Shown: positions 1 to 10,320 of the stretch, piece by piece
How the letters are laid out: each line of letters begins with the position of its first letter
Position numbering within the stretch: the first letter of the stretch is position 1
From: Gibbsiella quercinecans
GTDB lineage: Bacteria > Pseudomonadota > Gammaproteobacteria > Enterobacterales > Enterobacteriaceae
Length of the DNA stretch: 64,000 nucleotides
Assembly (NCBI RefSeq): GCF_002291425.1
Contig: NZ_CP014136.1
Coordinates: forward strand, 1,922,001 to 1,986,000
Reading direction: 5' to 3'
Notes under the pieces: model-generated
Told to the model about the DNA's origin: nothing
What the model saw: only the letters and a program-made list of their open reading frames with translations
The model's database searches: none
Translations under genes and position numbers: made by a program

Positions 1-72
1 ATGCCACGGCATTGCGTTTTCCATACCAATTACGCGATCCGCCGCCAAGGCAGCGATCAGGCTGATAATCAT
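1..72 (-). CDS. folA: Dihydrofolate reductase, N-terminal 24 residues only (cut by window edge)
   Basis: FolA reduces dihydrofolate to tetrahydrofolate with NADPH in the cytoplasm. Only the first 24 codons are inside the window. The translation begins MIISLIAALAADRVIG and continues with ENAMPWH, the highly conserved DHFR N terminus that includes part of the Met20 loop and its tryptophan. The start is the ATG at 72, read leftward. It differs from the usual E. coli start by an extra isoleucine. The rest of the gene lies beyond position 1. The identification rests on this short but characteristic stretch. Confidence 0.93.
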   Translation of the reverse strand, partial: MIISLIAALAADRVIGMENAMPWH

Positions 73-106
73 TGTTTAACCCTGTATAGGCAGCAAAATT
101 GCTCAC

Positions 107-135
107 ACTATACGTAAAGCCCAATCGGCCGTCGA
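107..135 (-). promoter_or_regulatory. Probable folA promoter
   Basis: On the minus strand a -10 box TATAGT (107-112) lies 17 bp from a -35-like TCGACG (130-135), which would start transcription about 28 nt before the folA ATG. The boxes are seen directly; their use as the folA promoter is inferred from position. No strong terminator for yjjB was seen in 136-235. Confidence 0.5.
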
Positions 136-235
136 TAGGCGAATCAAGCAATATGAATATATAAGACAGCTCTGATTAGCTATCCTAATACTACTAATTA
201 TTTGCCTGCGCTAACCCTCTGAAAACCCTGGGCTA

Positions 236-700
236 TCACACGCCAGGGCGTTTGCGATACAGCCACAGGCCCGGCAGGGAAAGCCCAATCGATAACGCCC
301 CAACGATAAAACTGGCCTTGAGAAAGTTAGTCACCATCAGTGACATCAACGCCTCGCTATAGCCCAGGTGTGAAATCTCTACCACGCTTATCATCGCGGT
401 ATAGGCTGAAATACCGGGAAACATGGGGATTACCGCCGCCACGGTGAACACCTTCGGGTGTGCCAGCAGCCAGCGCGACCACTTAATGCCGATAATGCCA
501 ATCAGGGTTGCCGCCAGCAGCGACGCCCATTCGATGTTCATCCCGGCGTGCATCATCAGCATCCGCGAACCATGCCCCACGGCCCCCAGTAAGGCGCAGT
601 AGCGCAGCGCGCGTATCGGCACGTTGAACACCATGGCAAACCCCAGCGCCGGCACCGCCGCCAGCAGCATATCCTGCAACAACGCCCACAACAGACTCAT
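236..700 (-). CDS. yjjB: YjjB, small membrane subunit of the ThrE-type YjjPB exporter
   Basis: This 154-residue inner-membrane protein corresponds to the C-terminal half of ThrE-type transporters. YjjP and YjjB together act as an exporter; succinate export is reported for the E. coli pair, and the fold family is named for threonine/serine export. About four hydrophobic segments are visible, with the conserved stretch around [20 protein letters not shown] and a short basic C terminus. The ATG at 700 is chosen because it overlaps the yjjP stop as ATGA, a sign of translational coupling, and because it matches the family start; an upstream in-frame start would add seven residues inside yjjP. Confidence 0.9.
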   Translation of the reverse strand: MSLLWALLQDMLLAAVPALGFAMVFNVPIRALRYCALLGAVGHGSRMLMMHAGMNIEWASLLAATLIGIIGIKWSRWLLAHPKVFTVAAVIPMFPGISAYTAMISVVEISHLGYSEALMSLMVTNFLKASFIVGALSIGLSLPGLWLYRKRPGV

Positions 701-1497
701 GACCACCCCCGCAGATCCCACAGAGCCATCGCCATCACCACACCGATACAGGTCGCCAGCGTCAACAGGCTGGCCATCGCCCAGCGTGCCAGGCCGGTGT
801 TCACATGGCCTTTGAACATATCGGCCACGGCGTTGATCAGCGGGAAGCCCGGCACCAGCAGCAGCACGCTGGCCGCCATCGCGACGCTGGAAGTCTGGCT
901 AAACACCGGCAGGCGTAATAACAGGCCGGAAATCGACGTCGCGACAAACGCCGTCAGGCAAAAGTTGATCAGCGGGTTCATATGATGCGCGGTGAGCACC
1001 TGCCGGACAAACATCGCCAGCCCACTGGCGAAGAAGGTGACGACAAAGGCGTCATTACCACCGCCGTTGATTATGCTGAAGCAACCGCAGGAAAGCCCCA
1101 CCATCAGCACCACCAGCCAGCGCGGATAGCGCAGCGGCCGCAGCCGCTCAAACCGGTGCGCCACGTCGTGTGCATCCGCCAGGCGGTGTTCCGCCAGGAT
1201 CACCACGTGTTGCACTTCCGTCACCATATGCATGTTAATGCCACGATCGACATTCTTGCGGGTGGTGGTCAGGCAAGCGCCGTTGCTGATGGTGGTCAGC
1301 ACCACCGCATTGGCGGAAATGGAGCTTTCCACGCTGTCCATGCCGAGCGCCAGCCCCAGGCGCGTAGACAACTGTTCAACCACCATGCTTTCCGCCCCGT
1401 GTTGCAACAGCAACAACGCACACTGAATACATAGCCGGGTTATTTCACGCTGCTGCCGGCTGGGCTCCGGCAAGGAGACAGTAATTTCATGCTTCAT
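697..1497 (-). CDS. yjjP: YjjP, large membrane subunit of the ThrE-type YjjPB exporter
   Basis: This 266-residue protein is the DUF1212 half of a ThrE-type exporter and works with YjjB in the inner membrane. The N-terminal part is soluble, with motifs [18 protein letters not shown] and [12 protein letters not shown]; the second half holds about five membrane segments, ending near [16 protein letters not shown]. The ATG at 1497 is preferred over an in-frame TTG at 1509, whose Shine-Dalgarno would be too close. In E. coli the pair sits beside dnaTC; here it lies next to folA. The substrate in this organism is not shown by the sequence. Confidence 0.9.
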   Translation of the reverse strand: MKHEITVSLPEPSRQQREITRLCIQCALLLLQHGAESMVVEQLSTRLGLALGMDSVESSISANAVVLTTISNGACLTTTRKNVDRGINMHMVTEVQHVVILAEHRLADAHDVAHRFERLRPLRYPRWLVVLMVGLSCGCFSIINGGGNDAFVVTFFASGLAMFVRQVLTAHHMNPLINFCLTAFVATSISGLLLRLPVFSQTSSVAMAASVLLLVPGFPLINAVADMFKGHVNTGLARWAMASLLTLATCIGVVMAMALWDLRGWS

Positions 1498-1720
1498 ACG
1501 ATCCTGCAAACTCCCCTGAATAAACGGCCGATGAATGACAGGCCGGAAACACCGTTTCTCGATATCCTGCGCTCTTTGCCCGACGCAGGTTGTTGCACTG
1601 ACGGCGGCGCCACGATCTCTTGGCCGACACTGCTTAACATTACCTCATTTGCAGGGTGCATATCAGCGTAAGCAACGTTATTATTTGAGCAATTTAGTCT
1701 TTTGTGCAGAGATGCAAATT

Positions 1721-2335
1721 ATGTTTGAAACGTCGTTATTCGTTGCCGGCATCGCCACGCTGGGGATGCTCTCTCCCGGGCCGGATTTTTTCCTGATCGT
1801 GAAGAACGCCGCCCGCTATCAGCGCCGGCTGGCATTGATGACCGCCTTCGGCGTCATCTGCGGTGTCGCCACCCATATGGCCTATTGCGTCGCCGGTTTG
1901 GCGGTGGTGATCACCACCACCCCTTGGCTGTTCAATATGTTGAAATACGCTGGGGCGGTTTACCTGATTTGGATCGGCATACAGGCGCTGTTAGCCCGCG
2001 GCGGCGGCAAAATGCACATCAGCGATCTGCCGCTGCAACAGACCAGCCGGAAAAGCGCCTTTATGCAGGGCTATTTGTGCAACCTGCTTAACCCGAAAGC
2101 CACGCTGTTCTTCCTGGCGATATTCACCCAGGTATTGCAAATTAACTCCGGCGTTGGCGAGAAGCTGTGGTATGCCGGGATTATTTTTGTGCTGTCGGCC
2201 GTCTGGTGGCCGTTGTTGGTGCTGCTGATCCAGAGCAAGCCGGTGCGCCGCGCGCTGGAAATGGCGCAGAAGTTTATCGATAAACTGCTTGGCGGCATGT
2301 TGATCGCGCTTGGGATCAAAGTCGCATTGAGTTAA
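1721..2335 (+). CDS. LysE/RhtB-family amino-acid exporter
   Basis: This 204-residue protein has the LysE/RhtB family layout: about six membrane segments, the N-terminal signature LSPGPDFFLIVKNA, and the conserved NLLNPKATLFFLAIF motif near residue 120. Such proteins expel amino acids or homoserine lactones from the cytoplasm. The start at 1721 fits the family N terminus; an ATG at 1712 is possible. It runs opposite to yjjP across about 220 bp and converges on carB, whose terminator lies between the two stops. It resembles RhtC but cannot be assigned to a substrate, so no symbol is given. Confidence 0.85.
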   Translation: MFETSLFVAGIATLGMLSPGPDFFLIVKNAARYQRRLALMTAFGVICGVATHMAYCVAGLAVVITTTPWLFNMLKYAGAVYLIWIGIQALLARGGGKMHISDLPLQQTSRKSAFMQGYLCNLLNPKATLFFLAIFTQVLQINSGVGEKLWYAGIIFVLSAVWWPLLVLLIQSKPVRRALEMAQKFIDKLLGGMLIALGIKVALS

Positions 2336-2370
2336 GCGGCGGGTGCTGCGCGTCATCAGGCAGCTGAAAG

Positions 2371-2399
2371 AAAAGCCCGCCCCGGCAATACGGGGCGGG
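2371..2399 (-). terminator. Rho-independent terminator of carAB
   Basis: A 9-bp perfect stem (CCCGCCCCG at 2376-2384 with CGGGGCGGG at 2391-2399) closes a 6-nt loop. On the minus strand it is followed by TTTTCTTT, just after the carB stop. The plus strand has no U-tract, so it serves carAB rather than the convergent exporter gene. Confidence 0.85.
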
Positions 2400-2406
2400 A
2401 GGGTAG

Positions 2407-5400
2407 TTACTTGGTGATGCAGGCGTGCATTTCCTGCACGGAAATTACCCGTTCGGTGGGATCGGCTTTCAGCGCCATCGCCGTGGCGAAACCGCCGTTC
2501 AGCGTGGTGTCGTAATGCACTTTGTACTGCAGCGCACTGCGGCGGATCAGTTTGGAGTCCTCAATCGCCTGGCGGCCTGCCGTGGTGTTGACGATATAGG
2601 TATATTCCCCGTTTTTGATCCGATCCTGAATGTGCGGGCGGCCTTCATGCACCTTGTTCACCAGGCGCGGGTTGATGCCGGCTTCGCCCAACACCACCGC
2701 GGTGCCGTGGGTCGCATCCAGTTCAAAGCCGTGTTTTAACAGGCTTGCCGCCAGATCCACCACCCGGGCCTTGTCGCCTTCACGCACCGACAGCAGCGCG
2801 CGGCCCTGTTTCTGCATTCTGGAGTTGCTGCCCAACATCGCCTTAGAAAACGCTTCGGCAAAGGTGCGGCCCACGCCCATCACTTCACCGGTGGACCGCA
2901 TTTCCGGCCCCAGAATCGGATCGACGCCGGGGAATTTGTTGAACGGCAGCACCACTTCTTTCACCGAGTAGTACGGCGGGATGATTTCATGGGTCACGCC
3001 CTGTTCGGCCAGAGATTTACCCGCCATCACGCGTGCGGCCACTTTCGCCAGCGGCACGCCGGTCGCTTTGGACACGAACGGTACGGTACGCGCGGCGCGT
3101 GGGTTCACTTCGATCAGGTAAACTTCGTTAGCCTTCACCGCAAACTGCACGTTCATCAAGCCACGCACCTGCAGTTCGAACGCCAGTTTTTCCACCTGTT
3201 GGCGCATCACGTCCTGAATTTCCTGGCTTAGGGTATAAGCCGGCAGCGAGCAGGCAGAGTCACCGGAGTGCACGCCCGCCTGTTCGATATGCTCCATGAT
3301 GCCGCCGATCAGCACGCGCTCACCGTCACAAATGGCGTCAACGTCCACTTCCACGGCGTCATCCAAGAAGCGATCCAGCAGTACCGGCGCATCGTTGGAC
3401 ACGCTGACCGCCGTCTGGAAGTAGCGGCGCAGGTCGATTTCGTCGTAGACGATTTCCATCGCGCGGCCGCCCAGCACGTATGATGGGCGCACCACCAGCG
3501 GATAGCCGATGCCCGCCGCCTTCTCCACGGCCTGCTCGATGGTCGCCACGGTGGCATTCGCCGGCTGTTTCAGCCCCAGGCGGTTCACCGCCTGCTGGAA
3601 ACGCTCGCGGTCTTCCGCGCGGTCGATGGCATCCGGGCTGGTGCCGATCACCGGCACGCCGGCGGCCTCCAGTTCGCGGGCCAGTTTCAGCGGAGTCTGG
3701 CCGCCGTACTGCACGATCACCCCTTTCGGCTGCTCAATGCGCACGATTTCCAGCACGTCTTCCAGCGTCACTGGCTCGAAGTACAGGCGATCGGAGGTAT
3801 CGTAGTCGGTGGAGACGGTTTCCGGGTTACAGTTGACCATGATGGTTTCATAACCGTCTTCCCGCAGCGCCAGCGAGGCATGAACGCAGCAGTAGTCAAA
3901 TTCGATGCCCTGGCCGATACGGTTCGGGCCACCGCCCAGCACCATCACTTTCGGACGATCGTTGGTCGGGTTGGATTCGCACTCTTCTTCATAGGTGGAG
4001 TACATATAAGCGGTATCGGTGGCGAACTCCGCCGCACAGGTATCCACGCGTTTGTAGACCGGGTGCAGGCCGTAACCGTGGCGCAGTTTGCGGATCGCGC
4101 CTTCGGCAACGCCGGCCAGCTTGGCCAGGCGCGCATCGGCAAAGCCTTTGCGTTTCAGGGTATACAAGAAATCTGGCGTCAGGCCGTTGATGCCTTCCGC
4201 CGCCACTTGTTCTTCCAGGCGCACCAGTTCTTCAATCTGCACCAGGAACCAGCGGTCGATGTTGGTCAGGTTGAACACACCGTCAACCGACAGGCCGGCG
4301 CGGAAAGCGTCGGCAATGTACCAGATGCGCTCGGCGCCGGCGTCTTTCAGTTCGCGGCGGATTTTGGTCAGCGCTTCCGGATCGTCCAGGCTTACCTTCG
4401 GATCCAAACCGGTGGCGCCCACTTCCAGGCCACGCAGCGCTTTTTGCAGCGATTCCTGTTGGGTGCGGCCAATTGCCATCACTTCCCCGACCGACTTCAT
4501 CTGTGTGGTCAGGCGATCGTTGGCGCCGGCGAATTTCTCGAAGTTAAAGCGTGGGATCTTGGTAACAACATAGTCGATAGACGGCTCAAAGGATGCCGGG
4601 GTACGGCCGCCGGTGATGTCGTTCATCAACTCGTCAAGGGTGTAGCCCACGGCCAGCTTGGCGGCGATTTTCGCAATCGGGAAGCCGGTCGCTTTCGATG
4701 CCAGCGCCGAGGAGCGTGACACGCGCGGGTTCATCTCAATCACGATCAGGCGGCCGGTTTTCGGGTTGACCGAGAACTGCACGTTGGAGCCGCCGGTTTC
4801 CACGCCGATCTCACGCAGCACCGCCATCGAGGCATTACGCATGATTTGGTATTCTTTGTCGGTCAGCGTCTGTGCTGGCGCTACGGTGATGGAGTCGCCG
4901 GTGTGGATGCCCATGGCATCGAAGTTTTCAATGGAGCAGACGATGATGCAGTTATCGTTCTTATCACGCACCACTTCCATTTCGTACTCTTTCCAGCCAA
5001 TCAGCGATTCGTCGATCAGCAACTCTTTGGTCGGCGACAAATCCAGGCCGCGCTCACAGATCTCTTCGAACTCTTCACGGTTGTAGGCAATACCGCCGCC
5101 GGTGCCGCCCATGGTGAACGACGGGCGGATGATGCACGGGAAACCCACGTCGGCGGCAACCGCCAGCGCTTCTTCCATGGTATGTGCAATGCCTGAACGC
5201 GCAGTATCAAGCCCGATTTTTTTCATCGCAATATCAAAGCGACGACGGTCTTCGGCTTTATCAATCGCGTCCGCGGTCGCGCCAATCATGGTCACGCCGA
5301 ACTCGGCCAGTACGCCCTTACTCTCCAGTTCCAGCGCACAGTTCAGCGCAGTTTGGCCGCCCATGGTCGGCAGCACGGCATCCGGGCGCTCTTTTTCGAT

Positions 5401-5631
5401 GATTTTGCGCACCACTTCCCAGTGGATCGGCTCAATATAGGTTGCATCCGCCATTTCCGGATCGGTCATGATGGTCGCCGGGTTGGAGTTAACCAAAATG
5501 ACGCGGTAGCCTTCTTCACGCAGCGCTTTACACGCCTGCGCACCTGAGTAGTCAAACTCACACGCCTGGCCGATAACAATCGGACCGGCGCCCAGGATCA
5601 GGATGCTTTTTATATCTGTACGTTTTGGCAT
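2407..5631 (-). CDS. carB: Carbamoyl phosphate synthetase large subunit
   Basis: CarB takes ammonia from CarA and uses two ATP and bicarbonate to make carbamoyl phosphate, the shared precursor of arginine and pyrimidines. The 1074-residue length matches the enteric enzyme. Two homologous ATP-grasp halves are evident: the first opens with [20 protein letters not shown], the second with [20 protein letters not shown] near residue 560, each followed by a metal-binding EMNPR or EVNPR motif. The C-terminal about 140 residues form the allosteric domain bound by UMP, IMP and ornithine. It starts 17 bp after carA and shares its promoters. Confidence 0.98.
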   Translation of the reverse strand: MPKRTDIKSILILGAGPIVIGQACEFDYSGAQACKALREEGYRVILVNSNPATIMTDPEMADATYIEPIHWEVVRKIIEKERPDAVLPTMGGQTALNCALELESKGVLAEFGVTMIGATADAIDKAEDRRRFDIAMKKIGLDTARSGIAHTMEEALAVAADVGFPCIIRPSFTMGGTGGGIAYNREEFEEICERGLDLSPTKELLIDESLIGWKEYEMEVVRDKNDNCIIVCSIENFDAMGIHTGDSITVAPAQTLTDKEYQIMRNASMAVLREIGVETGGSNVQFSVNPKTGRLIVIEMNPRVSRSSALASKATGFPIAKIAAKLAVGYTLDELMNDITGGRTPASFEPSIDYVVTKIPRFNFEKFAGANDRLTTQMKSVGEVMAIGRTQQESLQKALRGLEVGATGLDPKVSLDDPEALTKIRRELKDAGAERIWYIADAFRAGLSVDGVFNLTNIDRWFLVQIEELVRLEEQVAAEGINGLTPDFLYTLKRKGFADARLAKLAGVAEGAIRKLRHGYGLHPVYKRVDTCAAEFATDTAYMYSTYEEECESNPTNDRPKVMVLGGGPNRIGQGIEFDYCCVHASLALREDGYETIMVNCNPETVSTDYDTSDRLYFEPVTLEDVLEIVRIEQPKGVIVQYGGQTPLKLARELEAAGVPVIGTSPDAIDRAEDRERFQQAVNRLGLKQPANATVATIEQAVEKAAGIGYPLVVRPSYVLGGRAMEIVYDEIDLRRYFQTAVSVSNDAPVLLDRFLDDAVEVDVDAICDGERVLIGGIMEHIEQAGVHSGDSACSLPAYTLSQEIQDVMRQQVEKLAFELQVRGLMNVQFAVKANEVYLIEVNPRAARTVPFVSKATGVPLAKVAARVMAGKSLAEQGVTHEIIPPYYSVKEVVLPFNKFPGVDPILGPEMRSTGEVMGVGRTFAEAFSKAMLGSNSRMQKQGRALLSVREGDKARVVDLAASLLKHGFELDATHGTAVVLGEAGINPRLVNKVHEGRPHIQDRIKNGEYTYIVNTTAGRQAIEDSKLIRRSALQYKVHYDTTLNGGFATAMALKADPTERVISVQEMHACITK

Positions 5632-5648
5632 TTCTCTTTTGCTCCTGA

Positions 5649-6797
5649 TTAGTTGGCGTTGGAACGGTAAGTCTCAATCAGTTCGATGAAGTGATCGAAC
5701 AGCGGCGCAGCATCGTGCGGCCCTGGGCTCGCCTCTGGGTGGCCCTGGAAGCTGAACGCCGGTTTATCCGTGCGGTGAATGCCCTGAACCGTATGGTCGA
5801 ACAACGATTTGTGGGTGACGCGCAGGTTGGCCGGCAGGTTGTTTTCATCAACCGCAAACCCGTGGTTTTGCGCGGTGATCATCACACGGTTGGCGTCCAG
5901 ATCCTTCACCGGATGGTTGCCGCCGTGGTGGCCCAGCTTCATCTTCACGGTGTTCGCACCGCTGGCCAGCGCCAGCAACTGGTGCCCCAGGCAGATACCG
6001 AATACCGGGATATCGGTTTCCAGGAACTGTTTGATGGCGGCGATGGCGTAATCACACGGCGCCGGATCGCCCGGGCCGTTGGACAGGAAAATACCGTCCG
6101 GATTCATCTTCAACACCTCTTCCGCCGGGGTTTGCGCCGGCACCACCGTCAAGCGGCAGCCGCGATCCACCAGCATGCGCAGGATGTTGCGCTTGGCGCC
6201 GTAATCATACGCCACCACGTGATAAGGCAACTCGCTCGCGGCGGTGTCTTCCGGCAGTTCGCCCTCCAGCCGCCAGCTCCCTTGCTGCCAGGTGTAGGTT
6301 TCGTTGGTCGTCACTTCCTTCGCCAGATCCATCCCTTTCAGGCCGGGGAAGGCTTTGGCCTGCGCCAGCGCCTGGGCGGCGTCCAGATTTTCGCCCGCGA
6401 TGATGCAACCGTTCTGTGCGCCTTTCTCACGCAGCAGGCGGGTCAGCTTGCGGGTATCGATATCGGCAATAGCGACGATGTTGTTGCGCTTGAGATAGTC
6501 GGACAGCCCTTCTTCACTGCGGTAGTTGCTGGCAATCAGAGGCAGATCGCGGATAACCAGCCCTTGAGCATGAACCATTGAGGATTCTTCATCGGCGGCG
6601 TTGGTGCCGACATTGCCAATATGAGGATAAGTAAGAGTGACGATCTGGCGGGAGTAGGAAGGATCAGTGAGGATTTCTTGATAGCCGGTCATCGACGTAT
6701 TGAAGACCACTTCCCCCACTGCCGTACCCTCTGCCCCGATGGCCCGACCGTGGAATTGGGTTCCGTCCTCCAGAACCAATAGCGCTGACTTAATCAA
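5649..6797 (-). CDS. carA: Carbamoyl phosphate synthetase small (glutaminase) subunit, UUG start
   Basis: CarA hydrolyses glutamine and channels ammonia to CarB. The class I amidotransferase triad is visible: the nucleophile cysteine in [15 protein letters not shown] and the His/Glu pair in [13 protein letters not shown] near the C terminus. The start is assigned to TTG at 6797, giving 382 residues and the N terminus (M)[20 protein letters not shown]. This matches E. coli carA, which also begins with UUG, and a strong GGAGGG lies five bases upstream. Starting at an upstream ATG would add nine residues that lie within the ArgR operator and leader. It is the first gene of carAB. Confidence 0.97.
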   Translation of the reverse strand: MIKSALLVLEDGTQFHGRAIGAEGTAVGEVVFNTSMTGYQEILTDPSYSRQIVTLTYPHIGNVGTNAADEESSMVHAQGLVIRDLPLIASNYRSEEGLSDYLKRNNIVAIADIDTRKLTRLLREKGAQNGCIIAGENLDAAQALAQAKAFPGLKGMDLAKEVTTNETYTWQQGSWRLEGELPEDTAASELPYHVVAYDYGAKRNILRMLVDRGCRLTVVPAQTPAEEVLKMNPDGIFLSNGPGDPAPCDYAIAAIKQFLETDIPVFGICLGHQLLALASGANTVKMKLGHHGGNHPVKDLDANRVMITAQNHGFAVDENNLPANLRVTHKSLFDHTVQGIHRTDKPAFSFQGHPEASPGPHDAAPLFDHFIELIETYRSNAN

Positions 6798-6809
6798 AAC
6801 ACCCTCCAA

Positions 6810-6844
6810 GGAATAATAAATCACAATATTTGCATATTAATTCA
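6810..6844 (-). promoter_or_regulatory. Double ArgR operator over the proximal carAB promoter (P2)
   Basis: Two ARG boxes sit at 6831-6844 (minus strand TGAATTAATATGCA, one mismatch to the TGAAT-N4-ATTCA consensus) and 6810-6823 (TGATTTATTATTCC). Their centres are 21 bp apart, the spacing used by the hexameric arginine repressor. The TAATAT inside the first box looks like the -10 of promoter P2, with TTGATT upstream. This is the arrangement known for E. coli carAB, so arginine repression is a well-supported inference. Confidence 0.85.
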
Positions 6845-6907
6845 GATATCGCGATCTAAATCAATGCTAAAACTGCCTGAGAGGCTAATTTTTGGCAAAT
6901 TGGGCGC

Positions 6908-6936
6908 ATTTTAAAGATGAGTGCCTCTCTTGTCCA
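6908..6936 (-). promoter_or_regulatory. Distal carAB promoter (P1)
   Basis: On the minus strand TGGACA (6931-6936) and TAAAAT (6908-6913) are 17 bp apart, a good sigma-70 promoter. Position relative to the ArgR-controlled promoter corresponds to the pyrimidine-regulated P1 of E. coli carAB. The predicted start falls in CAATTTGCC, resembling the E. coli P1 initial transcript. Confidence 0.75.
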
Positions 6937-7021
6937 CCCAATACGCCATTTTTTATCTTATTTTCACTCCCCTCAACGAATAATGGCGGCTTTAGCCATA
7001 AAAGTAGAGGGAAACCTGGGT

Positions 7022-7037
7022 AGTTAAACGGTTGCGA
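7022..7037 (-). promoter_or_regulatory. Possible PurR-like site in the distal carAB control region
   Basis: The 16-bp stretch AGTTAAACGGTTGCGA shares AAACG-TTGCG with the purine repressor consensus. It lies about 100-115 bp upstream of the P1 -10 region, where E. coli carAB also carries a PurR site. The match is partial, so this is tentative. The rest of 6937-7185 is AT-rich upstream region in which I see no gene. Confidence 0.4.
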
Positions 7038-7185
7038 GCGATAATCGAGTGCAATCGTGCAACGAGGGGGTTAAAAGCGGGGGGCGATAGCAGCACGGCA
7101 GGGTAAACCGGCCATAAAAAAGGAATTTACAGATAAAAATAGCAACTTTATAAAAAAATTAATAATAAATTGGTATTTTATCAAA

Positions 7186-7215
7186 TAAAAAAAATGGGCA
7201 ATAAAAATATTGCCC
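7186..7215 (-). terminator. Rho-independent terminator of dapB
   Basis: An 8-bp perfect stem (GGGCAATA at 7196-7203 with TATTGCCC at 7208-7215) is followed on the minus strand by a run of nine T residues (about 7186-7195). It lies 55 bp after the dapB stop and separates dapB from the car control region. Confidence 0.85.
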
Positions 7216-7269
7216 TTTTATCATAGTTTTATGATAAACACAGCCACATCACAATGGCCTACTAAATCA

Positions 7270-8368
<1,099 letters not shown>

Positions 8369-8390
8369 ACGGGGAGCCTAAGCTCCCCGT
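8369..8390 (-). terminator. Rho-independent terminator after ispH
   Basis: Perfect 9-bp stem, ACGGGGAGC (8369-8377) and GCTCCCCGT (8382-8390), with a 4-nt loop; on the minus strand it is followed by TTTTGC. It lies 17 bp after the ispH stop and ends the ribF-ileS-lspA-fkpB-ispH cluster. Confidence 0.8.
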
Positions 8391-8407
8391 TGCTGATTGC
8401 CACAGCG

Positions 8408-9361
8408 TCAATCGATCTGCCGGATATCCACCCGCAGCTCTTTTGGCACTTCAAACACGATGTTCTCTTCCCGGCCGCTGATTTCCAGCACCGATTTCCC
8501 GCCCATCGCCTTCAGACGGTTGATAACATCTTGCACCAGCACATCCGGTGCGGATGCGCCCGCGGTGACGCCGATGTGGGTGGTGTTTTTCAGCCAGGCT
8601 TCCTGAATGTCTTCCGCCGAATCGATCAGATACGCCGGTTTCCCCACGCGCTGCGCCAGTTCCGCCAGGCGGTTGGAGTTGGACGAGTTTTTCGACCCCA
8701 CCACCAATACCACATCCGCATCCCCGGCCAGGCTGCGCACCGCTTCTTGGCGGTTGGTGGTGGCGTAACAGATATCATCCTTGCGTGGCCCCACAATCTT
8801 GGGGAAGCGCTGGCGCAGAGCGTCGATCACGTCGGAGGTATCATCAACCGACAGCGTGGTCTGCGTCATAAAGCACAGATTGTCTTCATGCTTCACCTGC
8901 AGCTTCCAGACATCGTCCGGCGACTCCACCAGGTACATCCCCCCTTCCGGGTTGTTGTACTGGCCCATGGTGCCTTCCACCTCCGGATGGCCGGCGTGGC
9001 CGATCAGAATGGCCTCTGTGCCCTTGCGGCTGGCGCGTGCCACTTCCATATGCACCTTGGTCACCAACGGGCAGGTGGCGTCGAACAGCATGGTCAGGCT
9101 ACGCGCCTTCGCTTCGGCGCGCACCGCCTGGGAAACCCCATGCGCCGAGAAGATGAGGATTGAGCCATCCGGCACTTCGGCGATCTCTTCAATAAACACC
9201 GCGCCGCGTGCGCGCAGGCTATCCACCACATAGCGGTTATGCACCACCTCATGGCGCACGTAGATCGGCGCGCCGTAAATTTCCAGCGCGCGTTCCACGA
9301 TACTGATCGCACGATCGACCCCGGCACAGAAACCACGGGGGTTAGCCAGCAAGATTTGCAT
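8408..9361 (-). CDS. ispH: 4-hydroxy-3-methylbut-2-enyl diphosphate reductase
   Basis: IspH is the last enzyme of the non-mevalonate isoprenoid pathway, converting HMBPP into IPP and DMAPP through an iron-sulfur cluster. At 317 residues it matches the family length. The three cluster cysteines are visible in [23 protein letters not shown] and [14 protein letters not shown]. The start ATG at 9361 lies inside the end of fkpB (20-bp overlap), as in other enterics, which suggests coupled translation. It is the last gene of the cluster before a terminator. Confidence 0.98.
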   Translation of the reverse strand: MQILLANPRGFCAGVDRAISIVERALEIYGAPIYVRHEVVHNRYVVDSLRARGAVFIEEIAEVPDGSILIFSAHGVSQAVRAEAKARSLTMLFDATCPLVTKVHMEVARASRKGTEAILIGHAGHPEVEGTMGQYNNPEGGMYLVESPDDVWKLQVKHEDNLCFMTQTTLSVDDTSDVIDALRQRFPKIVGPRKDDICYATTNRQEAVRSLAGDADVVLVVGSKNSSNSNRLAELAQRVGKPAYLIDSAEDIQEAWLKNTTHIGVTAGASAPDVLVQDVINRLKAMGGKSVLEISGREENIVFEVPKELRVDIRQID

Positions 9362-9812
9362 GCGTCACCTCCTGCTGCGGATCAATCTCCAGTACCTCAA
9401 GCTCGAAGGTCACCGGGTGGCCCGCAAGTGGATGATTGAAATCAACGGTGACCGACTCTTCCGCCACTTCACGCACCACGCCCGGCATTTCACTGCCGTC
9501 GATTGCCGTGAACAGCATGATGGTGCCGACATCCGGCACGCCGGTGTCGGCAAAATCGCGCCGCAGGAAGAATTGGATCAGATCCGGGTTGTTCGCGCCG
9601 AAGGCATCTTCCGGCTGCAGGGTGAAGGTATTTTTATCACCGGCATGCAGCCCGATCAGCTGTTGCTCAAGCGCGTTGGACAGGCTGCCGTCGCCAAGGC
9701 GAAACAGCGCCGGTTTGCCGCTGCGGCGGGTTGATTCCGCCGTCGAGCCATCTTCCAGCGTCAGCGTAAAGTGCACCAGCACCGCGCTGCCGCTGTTAAC
9801 CTGAGCCGTCAT
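9342..9812 (-). CDS. fkpB: FKBP-type peptidyl-prolyl isomerase FkpB (SlpA)
   Basis: FkpB is a cytoplasmic SlyD-like prolyl isomerase with chaperone activity. The sequence has a split FKBP domain with the inserted IF loop: [18 protein letters not shown] at the start and [36 protein letters not shown] near the end. I choose the ATG at 9812, one base after the lspA stop and eight bases after AAAGG, giving 156 residues; the in-frame GTG at 9821 lacks a suitably spaced site. The C-terminal tail overlaps ispH. Confidence 0.93.
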   Translation of the reverse strand: MTAQVNSGSAVLVHFTLTLEDGSTAESTRRSGKPALFRLGDGSLSNALEQQLIGLHAGDKNTFTLQPEDAFGANNPDLIQFFLRRDFADTGVPDVGTIMLFTAIDGSEMPGVVREVAEESVTVDFNHPLAGHPVTFELEVLEIDPQQEVTHANLAG

Positions 9813-9813
9813 A

Positions 9814-10320
9814 TCACTCACCTTTAGCCGCTGCGCGCTTGCTGGAAGGCAAGAACCCTTCCAGCACGATCATCGCCGCCCCGACGCAGATAAAGCTGTC
9901 TGCCAGATTAAAGGTCGGGTAGTGCCAGTTGCCTACGTAAAAATCGATGAAATCGACCACGAAGCCATGCCACAGACGATCTAACAGATTGCCCAGCGCG
10001 CCGCCGATAATAAACGCATACGCGATGTTGCTTAGCTTCTGCTGCGCGCCGTTTTTGTACAGCAGCACCAGCAGCGCCACAATAATCGCCACCGCAATGC
10101 CGGCAAAGAACCAGCGTTGCCAGCCGCCGTGATCGGCCAGGAAGCTAAACGCAGCGCCGTAGTTGCGCGCATAGTACAGGTTGAAGTAGGGAATCAACGG
10201 CTGGGACTGGCCCAGCACAAAATGATTCAGGATCCACTGTTTGCTGGCGAAATCCAGCACCAGTACCACCAGAACTACCCACAGCCACCGCAGGCCGGTC
10301 GAACAGATCGGTTTACTCAT
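9814..10320 (-). CDS. lspA: Lipoprotein signal peptidase II
   Basis: LspA is the inner-membrane aspartyl protease that removes signal peptides from lipid-modified prolipoproteins, such as the YfiB precursor encoded further along. The 168-residue protein has four membrane helices and both catalytic aspartates, in [17 protein letters not shown] and in [11 protein letters not shown]. The ATG overlaps the ileS stop by one base (TGATG), and fkpB follows after one base, so the three genes are tightly coupled. Confidence 0.98.
   Translation of the reverse strand: MSKPICSTGLRWLWVVLVVLVLDFASKQWILNHFVLGQSQPLIPYFNLYYARNYGAAFSFLADHGGWQRWFFAGIAVAIIVALLVLLYKNGAQQKLSNIAYAFIIGGALGNLLDRLWHGFVVDFIDFYVGNWHYPTFNLADSFICVGAAMIVLEGFLPSSKRAAAKGE

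Noticed and set aside
6831-6844. Idea that the AT-rich dyad before carA is only a promoter feature
   Set aside because: Two matching ARG boxes with 21-bp centre spacing make an ArgR operator the better reading.
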